DNA of 64,000 bases from Nephrocerus scutellatus (GCA_947095585.1 OX352765.1:77669976-77733975); one strand, 5' to 3'. Shown: positions 1 to 11,962, counted from the first letter of the stretch. Numbers and translations are program-made. Notes: generated from the sequence alone by a model not told the origin.

Positions 1-54
1 TTTTGCTATAAAGAGCGATAAAAATGTTTTCACAACTTTTCCAAGCAGTTGGAA

Positions 55-1062
55 ATTTATCCTACATACTCAACGAAAACCCGATTAAGACAGAGCTTGT
101 CCTTTTCACCAGGAAATAAAAAATTCCACTACTACTTTAGGGGGTAAATGTATGGTGACCAGGAAGGTACAAAGAGCAGCCTATATGCTTATGAGCAGGG
201 CGCTGAGATCTACACCAACTCGCGCTCTGGAGGTTATGCTCCACCTTATCCCACTAGATATATTTGGCAAACAGAAAGCGGCAATTACAGATACGCGACT
301 GTTAGCTGTCAATCAACCGAAAAGTCTTCAAAAGGGGCACTCCACCATAACTAAATCGCTGAGGCAAGAGTTCACGAAACTTGATTACATAACATCAGTG
401 TTATGTTTTCAAAAAGGTTTTCGGACAACAATACCCTCCAGAGAAGACTGGAAGAGTAGATCCGTAACCGATAACGAAACAATACAGGTTTTCACGGATG
501 GCCCTAAGCTAGACGGTAAAGTAGAAACAGGAGTCTTCTGTGACATCTCTGTCCATCTACCTGATTGCTGCAGCGTATACAAGGCTGAGGTGATAGCGAT
601 TGATGAGGTTATGAGTTGGCTGAAGCATAATGTTCTATCTTCAAAGAAGATTATCGTTTACGTGGACAGTCAGGCGGCCATAAAATCGTTGGGGGCGGTT
701 TCGCTGAAATATAAGGTGGCGTTGAGCTGTCACTCCTCTCTTAACGAGATGAGTGAGCAGTTCAATATAAGGATCATTTGGGTCCCGGGCCACACATATG
801 TTGAGGGAAACTGCAGGGCGGACGAGTAAGCTAGACGTGGTACGACTCTCCAGCAGCTACCGGAAAGGGCAGAGGTAGGGAGTCCTATCGCGACACTGAA
901 ACTTGAGCCTCGGAGAGAGGCAGAAACAATAACAAATGTAAGGTAGGAAAACACCGACACTTGCAATATTACAAGACAGGTCTGGCCAAAGTTGGACTTG
1001 AAGCGCTCAATTGCGCTTACTGTGCAAAGTGAAAGGATCCTAGAGTTATGTGGCTCCCATAT
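55..1062 (+). pseudogene. RNase H-bearing non-LTR retrotransposon (I superfamily), C-terminal fragment
   Basis: Remnant of the second ORF of a LINE. Bases 85-118 read NPIKTELVLFTRK, the usual end of the reverse transcriptase core. The long open stretch at 152-829 opens with the RT-to-RNase H linker (RKVQRAAYMLMSRALRSTP) and then an RNase H domain: FTDGPK near 490, YKAE near 580, VYVDSQAA near 655 and ADE near 820, so all four acidic catalytic positions are present. A TAA at 827-829 replaces the next codon, while the frame beyond it still reads ARRGTTLQQLP. Homology continues to about 1060, where a TCTCTA-family repeat replaces it. RNase H places it in the I/Loa/Outcast group rather than Jockey, CR1 or RTE; the exact clade is unsure. 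The same 3' region occurs antisense at 6.47-6.9 kb, with a stretch of about 75 bp (903-990) nearly identical. Confidence 0.85.
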
Positions 1063-1065
1063 AAA

Positions 1066-1238
1066 TGTATTCAAAACTAACCCGATTTTACTCAAACTTT
1101 GCACAAAAGTGTAATTTCGATGTAAACATTTGCTATACAATTTAAAAGTGATCGGGTCCCAAGTTCGAGGGGTTTCAATATAAATTAGAAAATTTACATG
1201 AAAATTTTAAATTTATATGGGATGGTTTTTTTTTGTTT
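1066..1238 (+). repeat. TCTCTA-family repeat, 5'-truncated copy
   Basis: One internal unit (ACCCGATTTT, a degenerate ACACATGTGT, GATCGGGTCCC) and the right end, with AGAAAATTTACATG followed by a T-run. Same family as the copies at 5.43, 39.27, 46.87, 48.59, 59.21, 61.23 and 63.64 kb. It abuts the LINE fragment directly, so one of the two was truncated by the other. Confidence 0.75.
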
Positions 1239-1761
1239 ACATCATTAAATGTTAAATGTTTTTCAAATTCAAGGCAGGTATTAACATTGAAGAACCATCG
1301 GTTACTTTATAAAAACGAACATGTCACTATAACCGTTGTAACAAACGATGAGGCAATTTTTTAAATTACTAATTTAATGCTCAAAAGACCACATAGAATG
1401 AAAGACCTACTTGAAGGTGCTAAATAATTCAGCAAACAAAGTTACAAACATAAATCAATTTAGCAGATTAATAAGGCGGTGGAACTTCGACCATGACCTT
1501 CTCGCGTTGGTGGGCGCGCTGTTATCTTTTGTTTAAAAATCGAAAGGCGATAATACATTCGAAAATAGGAGAACCTACTAAAGAAATTTCGTGTAAAGAG
1601 GACCTGACGACGACAATCGTTCAGCTGATTGGCTATAAGTGATCAGATAAAGCTATTGATGATACCGATGGACACTTTTTAATTTTTTGTCAACCATCAA
1701 AAGATGCTTTCTGATAAATGATTCTCGTACATGTGAAGCTTAACTACGAAGCGGCACTAAT
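1239..1761. other. No recognisable feature
   Basis: AT-rich sequence without a supported ORF, repeat or RNA gene. Confidence 0.5.
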
Positions 1762-1778
1762 TTAACCCTTTCAGGACA
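1762..1778 (+). other. Candidate left end of the piggyBac element (TTAA + CCCTTT)
   Basis: TTAA followed directly by CCCTTTCAGG lies about 300 bp before the transposase remnant. piggyBac elements insert at TTAA and many start with CCC. No matching GGG-TTAA end was found between 3.76 and 5.1 kb, so this is only a candidate. Confidence 0.3.
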
Positions 1779-2069
1779 ATACAGACTCTGTTACAATCGT
1801 TTTCTTATTTGAGAACCTCTGATTTATAACGGTTAATTGTAAGTAACAGACTGATATTTTGCTGGTATGGAAAGAGAAAAAAATTTACGAAAATGCATGA
1901 CGAAAAAATGACTCCACGCGTGTGCGAAACGCTCCATAAAAAATTGTCAATATAAAATAGTATTTTTATATATTTCCGAGCACCTTATAAAACTGAAGTT
2001 AATAAAATGTTAAAGTATAAAGGTAAGGTATTTAATTTATGTATTTAGTTAAAAAAAACATTAATATTT

Positions 2070-3760
2070 AAAGAGCTAGATTTTTTCAAAGTTGCTTATA
2101 AGCCAGATCCAGACATTTTAGGAGAAGCAATTGAAGCAATTCTAGTTAGAGGCGAGGAGGTAGAATCAGAATTGATTGACAACTTGCTCAACGATGACGA
2201 GAATAGAAATTGCGATGATGGCGAAGACCTAAGCGCGCTTTGGTTAGTTTTGAGAATATAGAAGCATCAACACTAAAGTGGAGAAGACGGGACATGTTGG
2301 CCGTCGATTTAACCTGGAGGGAAATAGCTGAAGTTGATGTCGTAGGTGAGGAAAAAAAGCAATTTATATGCAATGGAAACATTTGGCATAGAGTTAAAAT
2401 GCACACAATTTGAAATGCGACGTTATATCGGTGTACTCTTATTTATGGGAATTATAAAAATATCTCAAATAAGAATGATTTGGTCCAAAAAGTTGAAATT
2501 AAATTTTATAACTGACGCTATGTCTCGATCACGGTTTGAAAAAATAAAAAGTTGTTTCCACTTGAGTGAAAATTCAAAACAGCCAAAAAAAGGTGAACCC
2601 AATTTTGACAAATTATATAAAATACGCGCCCATTGCTGTCGTTACTAAAACTAGGTTCAACGAATTGCCTCAAGAAGAATTTCAGTGTGTGGATGAGCAG
2701 ATTATAGCTTTCAAAGGGAGGTCAAGTCTCAAGCAGTACAATCCAGCAAAGCCCCATAAATGGGGAATGAAAATATTCACCAGGGCTGGGACGTCAGCGA
2801 TGATATATGATTTTGCTTTGTATGTTGAAGATGGAAATTGTCCCACATACGGGCTTAGCATTTCGACCGACATAGTTCTGTTTTTGGCTTCAACCATGCC
2901 CAAAGATCATAATTTTAAACTTTTTTTTGATAATTGGTTCACATCAATAAGCCTTATGGTAGCTTTGAAGGAAATGGGCATATTAGTAACTGGAACTGTA
3001 CGACAAAATAGAATGGGTAAATGCGATATTCTTTTAGAAGCCGAACTGAAAAAACGTGGAAGAGGTTCGTATGATAAAAAATGCGAAATAACTTATAACA
3101 TTACTGCGCTCCGCTGGTTTGATAACAAAGGTGTGTAGCTCTTATCTATACCCATATGTCCGACAACCCATTAGGATTTTGTAAGCGCTGGTGTGGTAAG
3201 GAAAAAAAAAATCATACATATTACCCGACCAGCGATAGTTAACGACTATAATCAGCATATGGGAGGAGTTGATTTATGCGATATTATAAAGTTAATCACA
3301 GATCAAAAAAATGGTATATGCGCATTGTCTACTGGTGCATCGGAGCAGCTGTTGTAAACGCCTGGCTAGGATTTAAAGACTGCCAACCCTAATTGCAAGG
3401 CAATGCCGCTAATATATTTCCCAATGGAAATAGCGCAATCACTACTAAGCGCTTCTCCTTTCTCAAACGTTGTAAAACGCTCCAGAGGTCGTCCTTCTGC
3501 AGCGACCCAGGAATCTCCGAACTGCTCACACACCCCGAACTCCTCACCAACACCGTTGCCATCTCCATCAAGCAGTCTCCGCAGCTCTATATTAAAACGG
3601 AAGTACACCCCAGATCCAGTTCAAATAACACGATATGACGATATGACGGGGTCAAAAAGGTCGCTGTCGTCTTTGCAAAACTGGAACCCCACTTTCCAAA
3701 TGTCGAGTTCACTTGTGTTCTAATACTAGTAAAAATTGTTTCCTTTCATATCATACTTAA
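2070..3760 (+). pseudogene. piggyBac-type transposase, frameshifted and stop-interrupted
   Basis: piggyBac transposases are DDD enzymes that cut and paste at TTAA. Pieces appear in order across three frames: an acidic N-terminal region (2100-2260, rich in D and E), EEFQCVDEQIIAFKGRSSL near 2680, the second catalytic aspartate in FFDNWFTS near 2925, a third in HMGGVDLCD near 3260, KKWYMRIVYW near 3310 and VVNAWLGF near 3355, and the C-terminal Cys-rich zinc-binding tail (RCRLCK...CRVHLC...KNCF) at 3650-3757 with stop at 3758-3760. At least four frameshifts and an in-frame stop (3136-3138) break it. Order and spacing match a nearly full-length protein, so this is an old autonomous copy rather than a domesticated gene. 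Upstream of 2070 the frame is lost. Confidence 0.88.
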
Positions 3761-5103
3761 AACATACATTCATCCGGAAGAAATATGAAATAATATATGA
3801 ACTCTTTCCATTACTATGTCTCAGCACCACTATGGACAGTTGTTGCTTAAAAGCAACTTCCTGTAGGACCTCCGCCGGGCTAAGAGCTGTCCCGAAAGAG
3901 TTAAACGTTTATTTTATGCATGAGCTCTTTTAAAGCGACGCTACTATTTTCTTCCTTTATTTTTAGGCATATAACTATGCACTTTTTATGCACTTTTTTT
4001 GCAGTAATTTCCTTCTAACTTTCACCGTATTGTTAAATTTTTCAATAAAATGAGATCTTATCGAGATCAAAGAACAAAATTGGAAGCAAACAAACTTACA
4101 AGTGTTCTTATATAGAAAAAAGTTTCCTCAACAAAAGAAAGAATTTATTTGCCAACATCCAAACTGGCTGGGCGTTGTTGTTATTGCCCTGTGCTTGCCC
4201 CCTGCACTTGCGGATATAAAAAAAAAGTTTAACTATTGACGGCTGATGACTTTTGACGATATACACGGTAGAGTTTTTCCGGAAGTTTACTATGTGTCAA
4301 GTTTGAGTGACACTTTTGGGGAATTGTGTTGACAATAATTTGATAGGATATGCAGGCCGTAGATGGCAACTGGGATTTCTTTTATATAACTTTTGATTTT
4401 GTTCGTGCTATGTACTTAGTGAGAAAGGATAGAGATAAGGAAATAATCACACAGGTTTTTTGTTGAAGCTAACAACAGTTTCAAAAGATATCATCTCGAT
4501 GATGATGGCAATGTAAGAGTACAAGTATAATGAAGAGGGTCTGGGAAATCAAATATTTTCCAATTGGTTTTTGATTATGTTTGTGTTTACTTTTGACCTA
4601 AGGTGCTGATTATTTTGGGATTCGCTTAAATATGATATTCTGGTATCATTGTTGGGTTGGTATTAGCAAACATAAATGATGAAAAGAGTAACGTTAATAT
4701 ATTTTGAACGATAGATACCAGGTAAATAAATAATTTACATCTCGGTGAAACATTTTACCATTTATACGTTTTCACAGGTACATGCTTTCGTGAATTAATT
4801 TTTAAGGTAATTTTATATTTATTTTATAGTCCGTTTCAATCATAAGACACTTTAATATAATTGAGTTGATGCTTATGATTGAAAAAGTGGGAATACCGCC
4901 AATACAGCAAGATCAATTACTACTTTACTAGATAAACGAATGGATGAAAAATTAAGGAAGAGTCAGAACGAGGAGAAGAAGTTTGCTTGAAAATTCGTGG
5001 ATCATAATATGATTTGCCCTAAGCGCCAAAACTAGATTTTTTACATTTTGTGCTTATCGATTTTTTCTATTTCCCTATACATAAGAAACGAGATATCACA
5101 ATT
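3761..5103. other. No recognisable gene
   Basis: AT-rich, with no domain-bearing reading frame. The short open frame at 3736-3933 is mostly the tail of the piggyBac remnant read in another frame. Confidence 0.5.
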
Positions 5104-5300
5104 AAAATAAAACAGCCCATAAAAATTTTTCGTGTAAATTGTCTAATCGGGGATACACAATGTGCAGTTTGAATAAAATCGGGTACATTTTTTGAAATTT
5201 TGTATGGGCCTTTCGACATCGGGGCCCGATCACTCGGCAAAAATCGGGTACATTTTTTTCAAAATTTGTATGGATGCCCCCGACCGATCACTACCAAATA
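5104..5300 (-). repeat. TCTCTA-family repeat, partial copy
   Basis: Reads AACAGCCCATAAAAATTTTT, GTAAATTGTCTAATCGG, then two units with AATCGGGTAC and CCGATCACT. This is the right end plus internal units of the family in reverse orientation, fading out near 5300. Confidence 0.75.
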
Positions 5301-5432
5301 GCCAGGTTTTAGAGCCGAACATGATGCTGATTATCAGTGACTGATTTTTATTTGAATTAAATCCAATTTAGAAGGATGACATCATTATTGGTTTGGAATA
5401 TTTTTGCCATTTAGACATAAAGGGATTGTAAT

Positions 5433-5946
5433 TAAATTCTCTATATTAACTTCACTTGCCCGTGGCTGGCTGGCTGGCTGGCTGGCTGGCCAAATCTTGT
5501 GATCAATTTTTAACCCACTTCCTACAGACCGATTTTATTGAAATTTTGCACACATGTATATCTCCCAAGACAACACTTTTTATTAAAATTTGAGGGCCCT
5601 CGGGCCGCGGGGTCGGGGGGCTCTCATACAAATATTTTACAAAATTTACCCGATTTTCTTTAAATTTTGTACACATGTGTGTCTTCGATGGAAAACACTT
5701 TTTGTAAAAATTTGGAGCGATCGGCCCCTTGGGGACCCCAATATACAATTTTTAAATATCGCTATATCGCATCAGATCACGGCAAAGTCTAAGCTCTGTG
5801 CTTTGTGAGCAGCGCTGTTCGCTGCCGCTGCGTCATTTGTGAATGATTTTGCCACAAAACGAGCACGCAGTGTGTGTGTGTGTGTGTGTATCCCCGATTA
5901 GAGAATTTACAAGAAAAATTTTAATTTTTATTGGTTGTTTTTTTTT
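5433..5946 (+). repeat. TCTCTA-family repeat, full-length copy with microsatellites
   Basis: Starts AAATTCTCTATATTAACTTC and ends TTAGAGAATTTACAAG plus AAAAATTTT, TTTTTATTGG and a T-run, so the ends form an imperfect inverted pair. Next to the left end is a (GGCT)n run (5463-5489); near the right end a (TG)n run (about 5871-5888). Between them are diverged units containing ACACATGT and CGATCGG. No coding capacity is seen. The layout (subterminal inverted repeats, internal tandem units, microsatellite, terminal T-run) recalls DINE-1/Helentron-type non-autonomous elements; that assignment is inference. Confidence 0.8.
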
Positions 5947-6470
5947 TAATTCAAATTTCTCAGAAATTTCAATTTTCACTTCGAATGTGCGAAGAGAGCA
6001 TATTTTGCGAACTAATGCGCTTCATGTCTCAAGGTTTTCTCTGGGAATCGCTTGTGTATTGCAATGCATGCAAAAGTCCTAAATACGTGTTGCTATTGGT
6101 ACACATATGACAAGAATCCTCGTGTAGACATGTCGCAAATAAAAATATTTGTTTGCCTGCTGGAATAAATTTATTAGAGTATGCAAACAATATTCTCGGT
6201 TTGGCATTCAAGCATTCGGATGTGCTCCTGCGTTGAATATTCATGGAACTCGTATTTAGGGGAAAATACAAAAATGCTAAAATATGCGTCTTGTCAAACT
6301 CAACTACTACCTTAAAACAAGTGGTAGAACTTGACGCATTAAAAAGGAAAACATAATTATTATTGTTTCATGCTCTTGAAATAGATGACTCATAGAATAG
6401 ACTTAAAGATAAATGTAAGAAAAGTTTATTCTGGTCTTACATATTTGCATTTTTCTCACTTTCGTTGAGA
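5947..6470. other. No recognisable feature
   Basis: No domain, repeat or RNA gene supported; short ORFs on both strands lack recognisable content. Confidence 0.45.
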
Positions 6471-6905
6471 AGGTTAGGTTAGGTTGCGGTGGCAGCTAAT
6501 GCTCACTTAGACCATTCGCGGTCCTTTGTGTTACCACAGGATCTTATACATTTCCCCTTTTCAGAAGATCCATTCAGAGCTATTAATGAATCGAAGTATA
6601 TCGCGCACTTTGCCGTTTTCGAGATCTGATAGGTTATTCATTAACCGCTTACCTAAGTGTTTGTGCCTTCTGTGCATTAGTGCCGGACATGAACAGAGAA
6701 GATGTTCTATGGTCTCCTCCTCCTCCTCGTCCATGCAGCTTCTGCTGAATTCATTAGCCCTACAACCGTTCTTAGTTCACGTCTTTGTAATAATTTGAAA
6801 TAAGCGCAGATGAGTTCTTCAAGTCCAGCTTCGGCCAGACCTGTCTTAAAATATTACAAGTGTCGGTGTTTTCCCAGCTTACATTTGTTATTGTTTCTGC
6901 CTCTT
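6471..6905 (-). pseudogene. RNase H LINE (I superfamily), 3' terminal fragment
   Basis: Antisense copy of the family seen at 55-1062. The stretch at about 6825-6905 is the reverse complement of 903-990 with few changes. Beyond the part preserved at the window start, the minus strand also keeps the C-terminal zinc-knuckle-like segment and acidic run (SCMDEEEEE at about 6715-6745, then EHL and CPAL-like residues in a shifted frame) and ends in a GGTTAGGTTAGGTT-type tract at 6471-6485, taken as the 3' end. Frameshifts throughout; no open frame survives. Confidence 0.7.
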
Positions 6906-6907
6906 TC

Positions 6908-7012
6908 CGAATGTGTGTCCAAAAACATACATGCGCAATACAAATGGTTGCGAGAATCTAGGCCTTGGAAAGCAATGGTCTGTCGCGCCAAATATTATTA
7001 TTATAGAAATTT
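6908..7012 (+). repeat. SINE 3' fragment
   Basis: Reads GTCCAAAAACATACATGCGC, ends CTAGGCCTTGG, GGTCTGTCGCGCC and an (ATT)n tail. The same 3' body occurs behind a tRNA-like head at 58.57-58.80 kb and, without the head, at 14.10, 30.36 and 34.66 kb. Confidence 0.75.
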
Positions 7013-7119
7013 TTTATAATACATTATAATAAATTTAAGACTAAGGAGAATTCGGAGCTTCAAAACTACTTAATATTTCCAGAAGTTTTACTAGAAAGAT
7101 GCAAAAGAAATTAATTTCT

Positions 7120-7435
7120 TAAGGGGGTCTTAGAAGGTTTTCAGGGTGTCTTGGGGTGGTCTTGAGGGGATTTTGAGAGGGTCGTGAGTGTGTTCTTGAG
7201 GGGATTCTTAGGTGTTCTAAAGTAGGGTCTTGAAAGTGTTTTGAGGGGGTCTTAAGGGAATCTTAAGGTGTGTTTTAGGGGGGTCTTGAGTAAATATTGT
7301 CGTAAAGTGGTCTTAACGGGGTTTTGAGAGTGATCTTTAGGGTGGTCTTGAGGGGGTCTCTAGATTGTCGTGAGGGGTTTTTTAGAGTGTCATTTGTGGG
7401 TCTTTGGAAGTCTTATGAGGGTATTTTGGGGGACT
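7120..7435 (+). repeat. G-rich minisatellite
   Basis: Degenerate tandem units of about 18-25 bp built on GGGGTCTTGAGGGG and TTTTGAG. The G-rich strand is the + strand. The array at 38.76-39.18 kb has a related motif with the C-rich strand on +. Confidence 0.8.
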
Positions 7436-9255
7436 CCATATTACCATCCCATCTGAATAATATTGAAATTTTATATACATATTTCATTAAAAACTTAAAA
7501 GTATAAAATAAAATTATATAATTTTTTTTTTAAAAAATGCTTTTATTGAAGCATAACTAGCCTCCTAAAAGGTGGAAAATAAAATAGGAGGTAGATCTGG
7601 AGCAACTCGAACTGATATAAAATAAATGAAAACACTATTTTAAAATTTTATTTTTACTTTTTTTTTTCTTTTGTTTTTATCGTTTTGGTCTATGTTAACA
7701 GTAACAAAAAGTGAATTCAAAGGATATAAAAATAGTCCAAATAAATTGGAAGAAAGTGCTTCTACTATTTGCAAATTAAATCGGGTCTTATAACGAGGAA
7801 GTAATTTACTAGACATTTTGCCAAATCTTGGCGACAATTTTTGACTTTTTGAAGAAAATAACTGAAATAATTTGAAATAAATGCAACAATTCATTTTTAT
7901 ATTTTTTTTAACCTATTTATCTCTTATCATTTACCCCTGCAATCCCTGGCCAAGCGCATGGACGTTCAACTAGGCTGGATACCCTCCTAATGAAATACTT
8001 TACTTTGCTCTTGATATTTTTAATTCAATTTTCTGTGAACTTTAATACAACTTTTGACAAGGTAATAAGTTCTTACTGTGTAGAGTAATAAATTCCAAAC
8101 AAGGTTTTGCTGCTTCCAAATTCATAAAATTCTAAGGCACTCTTCAATCAGTAATTCTATCCCCAGCAGCTATTACTATCAGCAACTGAAATTCAAGTGA
8201 CCCAACACGATTAAAAATCTTAGCAAAAACCAAAAAGACCCTTGACACAACGTTTTTAGTATAGTTTACCCAAACACCTGACTTTACTAACTTGGCTCTA
8301 AGCACATCCCCTTCTTATGCCAGCAAAGCACAATTTTCCCTATTTATTTTCGTAAAAATAGAAAGGGAAAATATCTGAGAGAAAAAAGAAAATTCCTTTA
8401 ACTTCAAACCTGGTTGGAAAAATGAAAGAAAATTCGTTTTATATTTGAATTGCAATAAATTCAAATGCTATGCTGGCTGAACCTAAAGCTGAAGTAAAAA
8501 AATGATTATCTCTACGAGTACCTATATACAGTCCGGTTCATCTGATTAGGAGCAGTCAATCAAGTAGAGAAACAGTGATATACTTCTTATTTTAATGCGG
8601 TTGCCAGACACAAACTAGATAATTGAATTTTCTAGATTATTAAGTGGTTTTTGCCTAATTTTTTCCAGGAAAAGGATTATTGCGTTTTCATAACTAGATA
8701 ATTTGCATTCGCAATAAATTATGTATCTGTCTAAAGTATAAGTAAGTTAAAGAAAATCTTTACAAACTCTTCACATGTACAATAGCTGGCGAACAGTTTA
8801 TTAATTGGCTTTAAGTAGCAATGTAAGTCTACATGTTCCTAAAGAAAGTGCCGAATTCAAAGTGGTTGCAACAATATTCAAGTACATATACAGCGTCAGA
8901 TATCTTTAAACGTCTTCTTTATAAAGTTGCCACTAGATTTCTGGATCCTCTTAATAACGGTATACATTAGTATTTGGTGCATTTTTACCAGCTATATAAC
9001 GATTAGAATGGCAAGTGTTTTCTATTGAATCTATGAAGTTATTAAAAAAACCGACTGTTCTTCTTTGAACTCCATGTATATACGGGCACATAAGCCAATA
9101 TATCAACGTTATTTGTTAAGTTATCTATTAAATGCCCTTTACCACTGATGGGGGGAAGCAATTAATTCAAATAAAAGACGGTTTTTTTCGTGTGACCACT
9201 TAAATATAAAAGAAAATATATTTTAAAATAATTCCTTATCTATACTCAGAATGTT
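7436..9255. other. No recognisable gene
   Basis: AT-rich interval without supported coding sequence. The minus-strand ORF at 7640-7894 is low-complexity at its C terminus and matches no family I know. Confidence 0.5.
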
Positions 9256-9263
9256 TCTTTTCT

Positions 9264-11640
9264 TTATGTCCTATATCCCCTAGTGGGTCCAAGGGCCTCT
9301 ACTACGCCTACGCGCAATCGCGTGCGGTTTCTGGCAATGAGCTTCAGCTCTCTCCAACTCTTCCCCAATTGCCGTGACTCCTCCTTAACTGTTCTGTGTC
9401 ATGTATTTCTCGGACGACCCGTTCTGTTACCATCCTGAGATAACGGATTCCATTGCATTGCTTAGTTTGCTATGGAACTGTCGCCTTTTCGAAGTGTATG
9501 ACCAATCCACTGCCACTTCCGTCGTTGGATGGTTGTGCCTATTGGTTCCTGACCCGTTTTCTGGTAAAGATATTCGTTAGAGATACAGTTGGGCCAGAAA
9601 ACCCTGAAGATGTTCCGTAGGCACCTATTTACAAACGTTTGAAATCTTTTTGTGATAGTAGAGTCCACCTTCCAAGTGCTGCACCCATACAACAGCACAG
9701 ATTCAACATTTGAACGGAACAGTCGCAGCTTGGTTTTTAAGCTGATCGCAATGCTTCGCCATATTATGGACATCATTCCATACACTGTTTTGGCTTTGCC
9801 GATTCGGTTGACAATGTCCTGTTCGGTTCCACCTTCGGTCGAGACAGTACGCCCAATATATTGGAAACTCTCTACTCTCTCTTCCGGCTGTCCAGCAATG
9901 TTAACTTGAGTTACTGAGTTAGTGCCGAGGTTGATGATTTTGGTTTTGGCAATATTAATCTTCTAACCCGCAACATTTGCCTTCCTCCGATGTTAGTGTC
10001 CATTCCATAGTTCCCGGGACCACTGAGATTAATTGTGTTGGTCTTTCCACATTTTTGTCATTTGGTGCAGCTCCATAATTCTGTGTGAGAGTAAACAAAC
10101 GTCGTCAGCGTAGTCCAGATATTTGAGTTGAGATGTAAGAGTCCAACGAATTCCTCCGTTTCCAGTAGATAAAGCTGCGCGAAGCACATCGCTAATCACC
10201 AACAAAAAGAGTATCGGCAATAGAATGCAACTGTCAAATGCCTTCTCAAAATCGATGAACAGCAGGTGCAGTGGTGACCGGAATTCGACGCACTGTTCAA
10301 TAATGATCCGCAGGGTGTTGCTGTGGTCTACACAGGAGGATCCAGTGCGGAAACCGGCTTGTTCCGCATCGAGTGTATCTGCCAGATGTTCTTTAATTCG
10401 CTCAAGTACTACTTTGGCTATTACCAAACGCAAATGCCTCTCCAGTTTTCGCACTCCATAATACTACCTTTTTTAGGGAGCTTGACAATCATTCCCTTCT
10501 TCCACTCGTCGGGGAAACTTTCTGCCTCCCAAGCTCTCTCTACAAGAGGATATAAAAGCTCTGCTGATGTCGTTGGAGCGGAACGTTGAGGTACGAATTG
10601 GGGAAATTGTTACTTCCGGAGGCTCCGTTTGATTTGGGTTCATATCGTTGGCGAATACACGGTTAAGGACCGTAGAGAAATGCTTCTTTCATCGCTTGAG
10701 CTGGTCGTCATCTGAAACGAGTACGGCAAAATCTAGGCCTTTCACCGGATGTTGGCTAGAGCGGTGACCGCCTGTCAGCTCTTTTGTGATTCTATAAACG
10801 GTTCTGCTTCGCACCTGCTCGCTGCTTCATCTGCTTCTGAGGCCACGTTGTTAATATAATTACGTATGTTACGTCTAACATTACGCTGCACTTCTCTCAT
10901 TTTGCTTCGATACAGGGACTCTAGCTCGATCCTCGCTGCTGCTGGTGTATCTACAATACGAGCTTTAAGTAGCTTACGTTCTTCAATCCGCCTCCAAGTA
11001 TCTTCGGTAAGCCACGTGCTGTGCCTTGTCTGTCTTCTACCAACAACACTTTCCGCTCCAGATGTGAAAACATTTTTCACAACATTTCAATGTTCTTGGA
11101 TGGTTGTTGGCAGTGAGCTGCTAATTGCTTCCACTCCTTGCAATAAATGATCCCTTAATTGTTGGCGTACTTAGAGGATCTTTAGCCGGTCTATGTTATA
11201 CCTAGGCATTCGGATGATATTGCGGATTCTTTGAACTGATGCAGTACGTTACTGGACATTAGCTACCATAAGGTGATTATCCCGTAGCATACCCATGTCG
11301 GCTCCTCGTCCGTTTCGGGCGTCTAAAAGACAGCTCCTACAACGTTGGCTGTTCGCCGCATGGTCGATTTGGTTGGAAGTTGACACCCAGCTGACTTTGT
11401 GGCAGGTCTTATGCTCAAACATGGTGCCTCCTATGAAAAGGTGGTTGGTGTTGCAAAAATCAACAAATCTTTCACCATTGTCATTTCGTTCGCCGAGGCC
11501 GTGCTTCCCAATTACATGTCTGAGTCCTTCATTGTCGTTGCCTACCTTGGCATTCAAGTCCACCATCAGTTGTCCTTTTCATCCTCAATCGAGGAATTCG
11601 TTGGGGCGTAACACTGTATGCTGACATTACATTTTTTATC
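9264..11640 (-). pseudogene. RTE-type LINE, lineage A, 5'-truncated, with internal deletion
   Basis: Single-ORF LINE with AP endonuclease then reverse transcriptase. In minus-strand order: endonuclease C-terminal half at 11640-11249 (QCYAPTN, DLNAKVGND, GLGERNDNGERFVDF, IGGTMFEHK, NQIDH); an endonuclease-RT linker at 11080-10775; RT fingers at 10454-10230 (EQAGFRTGSSCVDH, LLFIDFEKAFDS); then a deletion of roughly 60 residues directly before ILLPILFLLVISD; the palm motif YADD at 10101-10112; and the thumb/C-terminal region at 9785-9264 (WQWIGHTLRKGD, then LGKSW and EALGP). Stop at 9264-9266. Several frameshifts. Endonuclease motif spacing and the C-terminal RRKW-IGHTLRK block fit the RTE clade. 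Related copies lie at 30.47, 34.77 and 47.74 kb. Confidence 0.88.
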
Positions 11641-11962
11641 TGTCCGTATGTGACTTCAGCGAATTTAGCTGGTTCCGCAGACACCTGTGCCAATATCAAG
11701 ACTTATTTATGATGGCGGCAAATAAGTCAATAAGTCTGAAATAAATCTTGCATTGAATACAGCGCTTAGCTGATTGTAGCAGTTGTCCTTTTCATCCTCA
11801 GTCGAGGAATTCGTTGCGGCGTAACACTGTATGCTGAAATTACATTTTTTATCTCTCCGTATGTGACTTCAGCGAATTAAGTGGGTTCCGCAGACACCAG
11901 TGCCAATATCAAGACTTATTTATGATGGCGGCAAATAAGTCAATAAGTCTGAAATAAATCTT
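11567..11962. repeat. Direct duplication of 183 bp (11567-11749 and 11780-11962)
   Basis: Two near-identical blocks offset by 213 bp and separated by 30 bp. Each contains GTCCTTTTCATCCTCA and ends AATAAGTCTGAAATAAATCTT. The first overlaps the truncated 5' end of the RTE copy, so LINE endonuclease sequence is part of the duplicated unit. A diverged version of the block end recurs near 16020-16060. Confidence 0.85.

Noticed and set aside
6471..6490. GGTTAGGTTAGGTT as telomeric TTAGG repeat
   Set aside because: Only two to three units at the 3' end of an antisense LINE; a LINE tail explains it, and most flies lack TTAGG telomeres.
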